In this document: in pieces, positions 1 through 5,822 of the stretch
How positions within the stretch are numbered: the first letter of the stretch is position 1
Layout: each line of letters opens with the position of its first letter
DNA from: an uncultured Schlesneria sp.
GTDB taxonomy: Bacteria > Planctomycetota > Planctomycetia > Planctomycetales > Planctomycetaceae
Assembly: GCA_903834925.1 (NCBI GenBank)
Contig: CAILLA010000135.1
Coordinates: 1-33,795, forward strand
Direction: 5' to 3'
Length of the DNA: 33,795 bases
Program-made: the position numbers and the translations under genes
Notes under the pieces: model-generated
Database searches by the model: none
What the model was told of the DNA's origin: nothing
What the model saw: only the letters and a program-made list of their open reading frames with translations

Positions 1-328
1 AACTCGTCGCCGATGAAATCAGCGACACAAAACCAATGGACGAGTTTTGGAGAAATCGATCTCAGACCCAGCCTGGGTACCGCACTTACGCAAAGCACGC
101 TATTTAACACTCAGGATTCGCAATCAGTGTCGTTCACTCGGCCGAACGGGCCGGGCGGTATCAATCTTAAACTGCCGAAACAATATCGGAGGCACTTAAA
201 AATCAGACGAAACCGAGAGACTTTTGAATTTTCTAATTAGCGAAGATTAGTGTTCCAATCGTTCTTTTCGTCGTTTTCCGGTCTTTGCCAGCCGTATTTG
301 TTTCGCGATTTTAAAACGTGGCTCGATC
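1..328. other. Gene-poor left edge
   Basis: I see no convincing gene here. The only open frame of any length (13-240, plus strand, 75 codons) has no clear ribosome-binding site and no recognisable protein motif. The stretch is probably intergenic, or it may carry the edge of something outside the window. Confidence 0.4.
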
Positions 329-718
329 TCATGCCGGTTCCCGAGCCAACAAAATCCTACGTTTGCCACATTCATCGTAGTAGTAGGCCAATTGCCCCGG
401 AATGCAACTGATGATTGTTCCCCATCCTGCCAGTTCGGTCTGTGAAATCGCCTCCGACAATTCCAATTCGCAGCCGTCCAAAGCCAACACGCTCGAGATG
501 ACATAACAAGACTTTGGTGACCCATGAGATTTGAGGAGACTTACCACGTCAGACTTCGAAGATAACAGCGTTCTGAATCGATCATCGAAATCTTGGCAGT
601 GGTTTAGCTTTTCCAAGATCTTGTCTCGCCGCTTGGGGGACGACAGCGATTCCAGCCAACGTAAACGACGCAGTGGGCTGAAAAATGCTCGAATCGTCGC
701 TTCTTCGTGCGGATGCAT
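329..718 (-). CDS. Small hypothetical protein (130 aa)
   Basis: I do not recognise the family. The start at 718 is chosen because AGAAGG lies about 8 bases upstream of this ATG, while the frame's longer extension (to 832) runs into an inverted repeat. The product begins MHPHEEATIRAFF and has a basic, helical-looking N-terminal half (an RRLRWLESL segment, then a KRRDKILEKLNH segment). The C-terminal part is more hydrophobic and glycine-containing (AGWGTIISCIPGQLAYYYDE). No signal peptide or membrane helix is evident. It follows rtcA on the same strand but is separated from it by a 135-bp inverted repeat, so it is probably a separate transcription unit. A cytoplasmic, planctomycete-restricted protein is the most that can be said. 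Confidence 0.6.
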   Translation of the reverse strand: MHPHEEATIRAFFSPLRRLRWLESLSSPKRRDKILEKLNHCQDFDDRFRTLLSSKSDVVSLLKSHGSPKSCYVISSVLALDGCELELSEAISQTELAGWGTIISCIPGQLAYYYDECGKRRILLAREPA

Positions 719-754
719 TTTAAAAAACCTTCTGGACTTCATCGGGTGTGAAAT

Positions 755-771
755 TTGACTCAATGAGTCAA
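755..771. promoter_or_regulatory. 17-bp palindrome, possible operator
   Basis: TTGACTCA-A-TGAGTCAA is a perfect inverted repeat around one central base. It sits about 37-53 bases upstream of the ATG at 718, where an operator for the small hypothetical gene could lie. On the minus strand it starts with TTGACT, a -35-like hexamer, but I find no matching -10 at the usual spacing. The role is inferred from position only. Confidence 0.3.
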
Positions 772-786
772 GTTTCAGAATTTCTC

Positions 787-921
787 CCAAAGAAGCCTTC
801 TCGCTCCGCCGAGAAGAAAGCCGAATTGCCATGTGCCGCGTGATTAATCCGAGCTTTCAAGTGCAAGCCACGATCTGCTGCAATTCGGCTATCCTCTCGG
901 CGGAGCGAGAGGGCTACTTTG
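787..921. repeat. 135-bp inverted-repeat element downstream of rtcA
   Basis: The arms at 787-829 and 879-921 are 43 bases each and are reverse complements with about four mismatches. They enclose about 49 bases of unrelated sequence. Each arm is also partly self-complementary (TTCTCG/CGAGAA around CTCCGC), so the element can fold as one long hairpin or as two small ones. This is the architecture of a MITE or large intergenic palindrome. It lies 25 bases beyond the rtcA stop and could serve as its transcription end. An element of the same length lies in the rsr leader. Confidence 0.65.
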
Positions 922-946
922 GTCTGAGACAAAGCCTCTCAGGATT

Positions 947-1996
947 TCATTGATGGCGTTTCACGGACACCTCAACCGTGTTGTGAGCCTCCAATCGAGT
1001 CACGACCGTTGTCACTCCAAGGCATTGACGTAGAACGTCAATCTGCGTCGAGGAGTGTCGAGACAACGCGGTCGTACGAATCGTGCTTTCTTCTCCCGTC
1101 TGCCAGGCACTGATTCCCATGAGTAACAGTAGCTGATCGGCGAGATACTCTCCGACAGGGACGTCTGCCGCGAGGTACTTTCGCATGGCGTCGACCGCGC
1201 GGCGCGAGACGGTTTCTGCTTTCACGTCGTGCTCGCCGAACCCTGTAAAAACCTCGGTGACCGCATCGTATTCAAGTTCCAGGAAAACCGTATTGCCAGG
1301 ACCTTGTGCTGCCACTTGTTCCGTCGAAATCCGTTCCTTTTCCCAACCGGTCAGCCGCAATAATTCTTCGGCCTCTCGAACGGCAATCAGTTCCGGAAGA
1401 TTCGATAACAGAATCCGACCAGTTCGCTGATTAAGCGATCCCCGCTCCAGCAAGGACAAGCGATTCAATCGAGGTGTCGGTTGAATCTCGACAACGAAAC
1501 GACCACCACCTGCAGGGTAGAATCCCGGTCGTTCCAAAAATGTAGAAACTTTCGGACCCATCCGATTAACGATCGGCAGATACGCTTTCGAGAGAAAATC
1601 GAATGGAGGTGCCCAGGGATTATGGGTTCCTCCTTCCAGGATCAGACGTGACGGACCGTCGGCGACCAGCAGCGCGGGAAGTACTGTCTGCAAAACCAGA
1701 GTTGCACTTCCCGCTGTGCCGACACTGAATGTGTATTCGCCAGGAGTCACCTGGCATGGGCGAAACGTCAAGGACGTCGAACCGATCGAATCACCGGTGA
1801 TTTCGGCTCCACTGATTTCCGCCGCCGCTCGAACGGCGGTCAGATGTTGCCGCATTAAACCAGGCTTCGTTCGACCGGCTCGAAGTTTCTCGATCGAGAC
1901 GCCCCGACCGGTGATCATCGCCAGCGCCAGCGATGACCGAACGATCTGGCCGCCACCTTCTCCCTGTGAACCATCAATGGCAATCATGTCAGACAT
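947..1996 (-). CDS. rtcA: RNA 3'-terminal phosphate cyclase RtcA
   Basis: RtcA uses ATP to convert RNA 3'-phosphates (and 2'-phosphates) to 2',3'-cyclic phosphates through an enzyme-AMP intermediate, and can adenylate 5'-phosphate ends. Seen in the sequence: the N-terminal signature IDGSQGEGGGQIVRSSLAL, then RAGRTKPGL, the HNPWAPPFDFL segment, and the PGFYPAGGG loop typical of the family. In the C-terminal part, LADQLLLLM is followed by LSRHSSTQIDVL, whose His (about residue 314) matches the adenylated nucleophile. The 349-residue length is normal for RtcA. The ATG at 1996 has a weak purine-rich site upstream; the ATG three codons further in is the alternative. It is the last gene of the rsr-Y RNA-rtcB-rtcA unit, 45 bases after rtcB. 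Confidence 0.97.
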   Translation of the reverse strand: MSDMIAIDGSQGEGGGQIVRSSLALAMITGRGVSIEKLRAGRTKPGLMRQHLTAVRAAAEISGAEITGDSIGSTSLTFRPCQVTPGEYTFSVGTAGSATLVLQTVLPALLVADGPSRLILEGGTHNPWAPPFDFLSKAYLPIVNRMGPKVSTFLERPGFYPAGGGRFVVEIQPTPRLNRLSLLERGSLNQRTGRILLSNLPELIAVREAEELLRLTGWEKERISTEQVAAQGPGNTVFLELEYDAVTEVFTGFGEHDVKAETVSRRAVDAMRKYLAADVPVGEYLADQLLLLMGISAWQTGEESTIRTTALSRHSSTQIDVLRQCLGVTTVVTRLEAHNTVEVSVKRHQ

Positions 1997-2041
1997 CTCA
2001 ATTAGCCCTTTTCGATCAGACTGTTCATAACCATCGACGAT

Positions 2042-3526
2042 TCAGTCATCTGCAGAATCACCATCCTTAATCACAAACCGCGCTTTCAATCGTGCGACTT
2101 CCGACGCGAGACCTGCTGTCTTCACACTACGAAGGACTTCGTCGAAATCCTTGTACGCAGCAGGAGCTTCGTCCTTGGGATAGGTTCGGCAATTGGTCAG
2201 GATATCGGCCTGATCAAATGACTGATCAATCGATACCTGGTCCAGTTCCCGAATGGCTCGCTTACGCCCCAATGCCCGACCTGCACCGTGGTTTACACTG
2301 TAGCAACTGATCGCTGCGCCGGGGTCCGCCACCATGACGCTCGATCCCGCCTGGGGGTTCCCTGGCAACAAAATCGGATGTCCGGTTTCGGCATAGCGTG
2401 TTCCTTTCAAGGCGTGATGTCCTGCGGGAAAGGCGCGTGTCGCCCCTTTTCGGTGGACCCACGCCTCGCGGTTATCGACAATTTCCTTCCGAGCAATGTT
2501 ATGGCTGATAAAGTACACGAGGTTTCCCGTGGTACCTGGAATCACTTCCTGAAACGCTTCCAAAACCAATGCGTTAATCAGCAGGTGGTTCACCGTCGCA
2601 AAATTGGCTCCGAGGGACATATCGTCAATGTAGGCATTCGCCTCCGCTGTTCCCAGTGGTGCATAAACCAGTTCACGGTCGCCTCCCGGCAACGGAATAT
2701 CCCAGGTCGAGAATTTCTTCTGCAACGATTTGAACTGATACTCCGCCAGGAAATGACCCAGACCGCGAGATCCACAATGAGACAGAAACGCAACGTGGTT
2801 ATCGCGTAGCCCGAAGACATTCGCGACCTGGCGTGCTCGGTCGTTGTCTTCAACCTGAACGACTTCACATTCTCCAAAGTGATTTCCACCTCCGTAGGAA
2901 CCGAGCTGACGCATCTTGCCTGCAAAAATCGGCGACAATTCGTGTTTCAGATGTCGCTGCAAACGAATCTCGAGCGTATCAATCGTGTTGTCATGCCCAC
3001 GATGTACTGCGTCTTCGCAATGACTCGCCCAGTTAACAGGAATTCCGAGTGCTTCGCAGACTTCCGCAGAGGCCCCTTCAACGACGACTTGATGTCCCAG
3101 TTCGGCATTCACCCAGCGAGACTTTTTCACGGACCGCTGGCCTTTACCGGGTCCAGTCGGTGTCCGTTCGCAGATTGCTTTAATGAGTGCCCGACGGACT
3201 TCTTTTTCGACGATTGCGTCGGCTGGTAAATCGAGTTGAAGCAGACTCATCGAACACTTGATATCGACTCCGACCGGACCGGGGTAGATGTGCGTCGGCG
3301 AAACCATAACGCATCCAACCGGAGCACCATATCCGCAGTGACCGTCAGGATTGAGGATCAGGTCGGTAACGCCTGGTGCCAGCCGGGAATTAACCGCTTG
3401 CTTTAGGCAGACTTCGTCAAAGGTTTCTCGAATGGCAGCCGTTCCGATCACCGTTACCGGCTTGGTGTTGGCACCGGTTGGCAAGATTGCGGTCGCTTCG
3501 TTGGTCGGAATGATTTCGTAAGTCAT
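2042..3526 (-). CDS. rtcB: RNA-splicing ligase RtcB
   Basis: RtcB is a GTP- and Mn2+-dependent ligase that joins RNA 2',3'-cyclic phosphate or 3'-phosphate ends to 5'-OH ends, as in tRNA splicing and repair of nuclease-cut RNA. The metal-site and nucleotide motifs are present in order: GYGAPVGCV and VGVDIKCSM (metal Cys), GGGNHFGECE, SHCGSRGLG, RKGATRAFPAG and VNHGAGRALGRKRA, whose His (about residue 413) is the predicted guanylated residue. All catalytic positions look intact. The frame can be extended to a TTG at 3541, but the ATG at 3526 gives the usual MTYEIIP-type N terminus; neither start has a strong Shine-Dalgarno. It lies directly downstream of two Y RNA genes and before rtcA, so it is expected to be under RtcR/sigma-54 control. 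Confidence 0.97.
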   Translation of the reverse strand: MTYEIIPTNEATAILPTGANTKPVTVIGTAAIRETFDEVCLKQAVNSRLAPGVTDLILNPDGHCGYGAPVGCVMVSPTHIYPGPVGVDIKCSMSLLQLDLPADAIVEKEVRRALIKAICERTPTGPGKGQRSVKKSRWVNAELGHQVVVEGASAEVCEALGIPVNWASHCEDAVHRGHDNTIDTLEIRLQRHLKHELSPIFAGKMRQLGSYGGGNHFGECEVVQVEDNDRARQVANVFGLRDNHVAFLSHCGSRGLGHFLAEYQFKSLQKKFSTWDIPLPGGDRELVYAPLGTAEANAYIDDMSLGANFATVNHLLINALVLEAFQEVIPGTTGNLVYFISHNIARKEIVDNREAWVHRKGATRAFPAGHHALKGTRYAETGHPILLPGNPQAGSSVMVADPGAAISCYSVNHGAGRALGRKRAIRELDQVSIDQSFDQADILTNCRTYPKDEAPAAYKDFDEVLRSVKTAGLASEVARLKARFVIKDGDSADD

Positions 3527-3569
3527 TTTTATAATATCCAATCAGGAAAAGTTTAAAAAAATTGAAAAT

Positions 3570-3750
3570 CCAGCACGACGACGAGAATGATAAAACGTTT
3601 AACGCGCTCTATCCGCTGAGCTACTACCCCAGATTTGTGACTGGCATTAACCAGACGGCGCGGCGGTTTGCCGCAATAGGGCAGGTGGGAATCGAACCCA
3701 CGACCTCGTGCTCCATAAGCATGTAGTTCTATCGGCATTCGTCGTGCTGG
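3570..3750 (-). ncRNA. Y RNA 2 (tRNA-mimic, YrlA-like), 181 nt
   Basis: A perfect 12-bp closing stem (3739-3750 with 3570-3581) encloses a tRNA in permuted order. The T arm is at 3685-3701 (stem GTGGG/CCCAC, loop TTCGATT), followed directly by the 3' acceptor strand CTGCCCT (3678-3684). A 47-nt linker (3631-3677) can form two hairpins, GCGGC/GCCGC and CTGG/CCAG. Then come the 5' acceptor strand GGGGTAG (3624-3630) and the D arm around 3606-3623 (GCTC/GAGC). The acceptor forms 7 bp including two G-U pairs. An inner stem GATAGAAC/GTTTTATC follows the closing stem. The position between rsr and rtcB matches that of the yrl RNAs in Salmonella. A run of seven T's (3555-3561) follows on the transcribed strand. 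The anticodon-like stem is weak (about 3 bp). Exact transcript ends are inferred. Confidence 0.85.
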
Positions 3751-3761
3751 ATTGTGTTAAG

Positions 3762-3892
3762 ACGAGATCGACAAGGTGGCATGAGACGTTTCATTTGCTC
3801 TACCGCTGAGCTACGCGTTCTTGGAAGAACGCGGCGGGATTCGAACCCGCGGCACAATGATTACATGTAGTCCCATTAGCATTCGATCTCGT
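3762..3892 (-). ncRNA. Y RNA 1 (tRNA-mimic, YrlA-like), 131 nt
   Basis: A 10-bp closing stem (3883-3892 with 3762-3771) encloses a textbook permuted tRNA. In RNA order: anticodon-stem strand TCATT (3856-3860), 5-nt variable loop GTGCC, T arm GCGGG-TTCGAAT-CCCGC (3834-3850), 3' acceptor CGCGTTC (3827-3833), a 6-nt loop TTCCAA, 5' acceptor GAACGCG (3814-3820), TA, D arm GCTC-AGCGGTA-GAGC, A, then AATGA (3791-3795), which pairs with TCATT. The acceptor is 7 perfect base pairs. Where an anticodon loop would be, the strands continue into a stem (ATGGGAC/GTCTCAT) that leads to the closing helix, the presumed Ro-binding part. It starts 14 bases after the rsr stop, so it is probably co-transcribed with rsr. 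Known family: bacterial Y RNAs that bind Rsr and mimic tRNA. Confidence 0.88.
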
Positions 3893-3905
3893 TGTTTCCT
3901 TCGTT

Positions 3906-5483
3906 TCAAATTGAGATCTTTTCGATCTCACCAACCCAGTGATTTACGGTAAAGCGGTCACCCGCCACGTCTGAGATCAGCTTAAAGACCTGATCACTGA
4001 ATCCACCGACATTCACGATATCGTTCCGCTCAATGGTTTGAGTCGTTCCGTAAGGTTGAATATCGATGCAAATCATTTTTGCGTTGGGGTTCCGCTGCTT
4101 AAACAGTTCCCATTGCTTCATTGTCTCGGTCGCACTTCCGCCAAATCGTCCGTAGTGCGGCGAGTCGACCCAGGATTCATTATCCGAAACGTACACGATC
4201 AAATCTCCTTTCGCTTGACGTCGGTTAAGTTCATAAAGCGGGGCACTGCAATTCGTTCCTCCCGCAGGAAGTTCTGACAATTTCCGAGCGTTCGTCATCA
4301 CGGAATCCCGAGGATTCAATGGGCATGGCACCACATTGGATTCGAACGGAATCACTTCCGCCTGTCGGTTTTTCCGTAACACGGCCGCAGCAACGAGTGC
4401 CGCGATATCAACGCAGCGCACTTTCGACGTCGCCCCTTCACGTACTCCTGTGATCGGAGAACGCATCGAACCTGACACGTCAGGACAAACAAAAATCGGC
4501 CCTTCGATCACGGGAACATTTTCAATCGCAATCTCCATCGCATCCTGTAAGGCTTCCCAGATCGGGTTTGGTAAGGACGAACCGATATTCAGATACGCGA
4601 CCAGCAACTGGTACGGAAATGCCCGAGCTCGCGCAATCTGATCCCGGTCACGCAATCGGTCAGCCACGATTTGAACCATCTCTGGCTGATCGAACACTCC
4701 GTGTCGCTGAAACGTATTCAAATTCATGCGAGTCGTTTGCCACGAAGCGTTTCGAGCGATCGTACACCAGTCATTCTTCGTCAACGGCAACGCGGTCAAC
4801 ATCTGGAACGGAACGTCCGGGACGGGGACCGCACCCGCATTCGTATTCCGTTTGAATTTTTCGTATGCCTGAACTACAGGCGGCAACAATGTTTTGTCAT
4901 GTTCGCGACCGATCAAGTACCCGAGCAAAGCGGCTCGCGACGCATTAGCTGGTTTGGGGTGAACCATCTTGATTACGTCAGCGAGCGATGGTGAATTTCC
5001 AACCGAGCCGGTGAATAACTGCGAATCCGATCGACCTTCCAACCATTGGCAAACCAGTCGTTTTGGCAACGTTCCCAGGCTCTTTCGACCAACGACTCCC
5101 GAACGAATCATCTGTACGAAGTTGCGAAGCATTTTCGGGTTATCGATCACGCGGTCGAAAATCTCGGCCATCAATCCGGGGCTTTTCACTGAAAGTACGG
5201 CACACAAGAGTGCGGGCATATCTTTCATGTACCCTTGCTGACGAACATAAAGAGCCGTGCGAGCGATGAATTCGGGTGAAACTTTTGAGCAGAGAGCGAG
5301 GACCTGACCAAGTTGTTCCTCGGCGTTGGCATAAAACGTACTGTTAAAACACCCCGTACTGGCGTACTGAGCCAAAGCCTGCTCAGCCAAACGCTGATAT
5401 GCGTTTCCGCCTGCTTCGTTCACCGCATTGGCGTGTGGCAGAAACCGGCCAGCAGTCGTTGAAAACAGATTTTTGTTCGCCAT
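3906..5483 (-). CDS. rsr: Rsr, bacterial Ro60 orthologue (TROVE-vWA RNA-binding protein)
   Basis: Ro proteins are ring-shaped RNA-binding proteins that hold Y RNAs and misfolded or fragmented RNAs and, in bacteria, can tether the exonuclease PNPase through a Y RNA. The 525-residue product has the TROVE helical-repeat domain (about residues 10-320, with a YVRQQGYMKDMPALLCAVLS segment) and a C-terminal von Willebrand A domain beginning IFVCPDVSGSM (MIDAS DxSGSM at 335-340). Later MIDAS-like residues are GGTNCS and VSDNESW. The ATG at 5483 follows a purine-rich GAGAGA stretch and gives MANKNLFSTT; the frame is open to 5567, but the extension is encoded by an inverted repeat. It is the first gene of the operon, behind a candidate sigma-54 promoter and followed at once by the two Y RNA genes. 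Confidence 0.95.
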   Translation of the reverse strand: MANKNLFSTTAGRFLPHANAVNEAGGNAYQRLAEQALAQYASTGCFNSTFYANAEEQLGQVLALCSKVSPEFIARTALYVRQQGYMKDMPALLCAVLSVKSPGLMAEIFDRVIDNPKMLRNFVQMIRSGVVGRKSLGTLPKRLVCQWLEGRSDSQLFTGSVGNSPSLADVIKMVHPKPANASRAALLGYLIGREHDKTLLPPVVQAYEKFKRNTNAGAVPVPDVPFQMLTALPLTKNDWCTIARNASWQTTRMNLNTFQRHGVFDQPEMVQIVADRLRDRDQIARARAFPYQLLVAYLNIGSSLPNPIWEALQDAMEIAIENVPVIEGPIFVCPDVSGSMRSPITGVREGATSKVRCVDIAALVAAAVLRKNRQAEVIPFESNVVPCPLNPRDSVMTNARKLSELPAGGTNCSAPLYELNRRQAKGDLIVYVSDNESWVDSPHYGRFGGSATETMKQWELFKQRNPNAKMICIDIQPYGTTQTIERNDIVNVGGFSDQVFKLISDVAGDRFTVNHWVGEIEKISI

Positions 5484-5516
5484 GATATTTCTCTCTTTTT
5501 TAAAGCAACGCTTTGC

Positions 5517-5651
5517 CGAAACCCCACCTCCCCTGCGGGGGTGGTAATCGGGCCTTTGCACCAGCACGCGCCAATATTCACCGACACGATGGAATCCAAA
5601 TCCCTAGGGCAAAGGCCCGTTAACCACCCCCGCAGGGGAGGTGGGGTTTCG
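5517..5651. repeat. 135-bp inverted-repeat element in the rsr leader
   Basis: The left arm (5517-5558) and right arm (about 5610-5651) are near-perfect reverse complements of about 42 bases, differing only by a small indel/substitution around GGT(T)AA. Each arm is itself palindromic (CCCCTGCGGGG). In the rsr transcript it would fold into a very stable hairpin that starts about 10 nt after the predicted transcription start and ends 33 nt before the ATG. It may be a MITE-like insertion or a functional leader structure; the sequence alone does not decide. Confidence 0.7.
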
Positions 5652-5671
5652 TTTTCGATGGAACCACTTAA

Positions 5672-5687
5672 GGCATTGCCCGTGCCA
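5672..5687 (-). promoter_or_regulatory. Sigma-54 (-24/-12) promoter for rsr-Y RNA-rtcBA
   Basis: The minus strand reads TGGCACGGGCAATGCC. This has GG and GC separated by exactly ten bases and matches TGGCAC-N5-TTGC at all but one position. It points toward rsr, about 190 bases upstream of its ATG, with transcription predicted to start near 5661. The divergent rtcR gene encodes the expected sigma-54 activator, which makes the assignment strong for a motif call. Confidence 0.8.
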
Positions 5688-5760
5688 AATGGACATTCGC
5701 CAAACAAGAATGTTCACAAAGTACTTCTAAATAGGGGCTTGCCGTGTTTTTCTGAGAATT

Positions 5761-5774
5761 CGATGCCGGCATCG
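5761..5774. promoter_or_regulatory. 14-bp perfect palindrome, candidate RtcR enhancer site
   Basis: CGATGCCGGCATCG is a perfect dyad centred about 107 bases upstream of the predicted sigma-54 start for rsr, a normal distance for an activator site. It is also about 50 bases upstream of the rtcR start, where it could mediate autoregulation. No other copy was noticed nearby. RtcR binding is inferred from position and symmetry. Confidence 0.5.
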
Positions 5775-5784
5775 TCTGGCACGT

Positions 5785-5814
5785 TTGCGATCCGCACGTA
5801 TCGTGATTTATAAT
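5785..5814 (+). promoter_or_regulatory. Sigma-70-type promoter for rtcR
   Basis: TTGCGA (5785-5790) and a perfect TATAAT (5809-5814) are separated by 18 bases and point into rtcR. Transcription would begin almost at the ATG (5823), giving a leaderless or nearly leaderless mRNA. This fits the absence of a Shine-Dalgarno sequence. Confidence 0.5.
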
Positions 5815-5822
5815 ATGGTATA

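Noticed and set aside
13-240. 75-codon plus-strand frame
   Set aside because: No ribosome-binding site and no protein-like motif; it is at the edge of the window.
3600-3890. Two ordinary minus-strand tRNA genes, suggested by TTCGAAT/TTCGATT T arms and GCTC-GAGC D arms
   Set aside because: The arms are in the wrong order (T arm before D arm), the acceptor strands are inverted in order and there is no anticodon loop. The permuted Y RNA model explains all parts.
5777-5792. Plus-strand TGGCAC as a sigma-54 promoter for rtcR
   Set aside because: There is no GC ten bases after the GG; the -35/-10 pair nearby is better.
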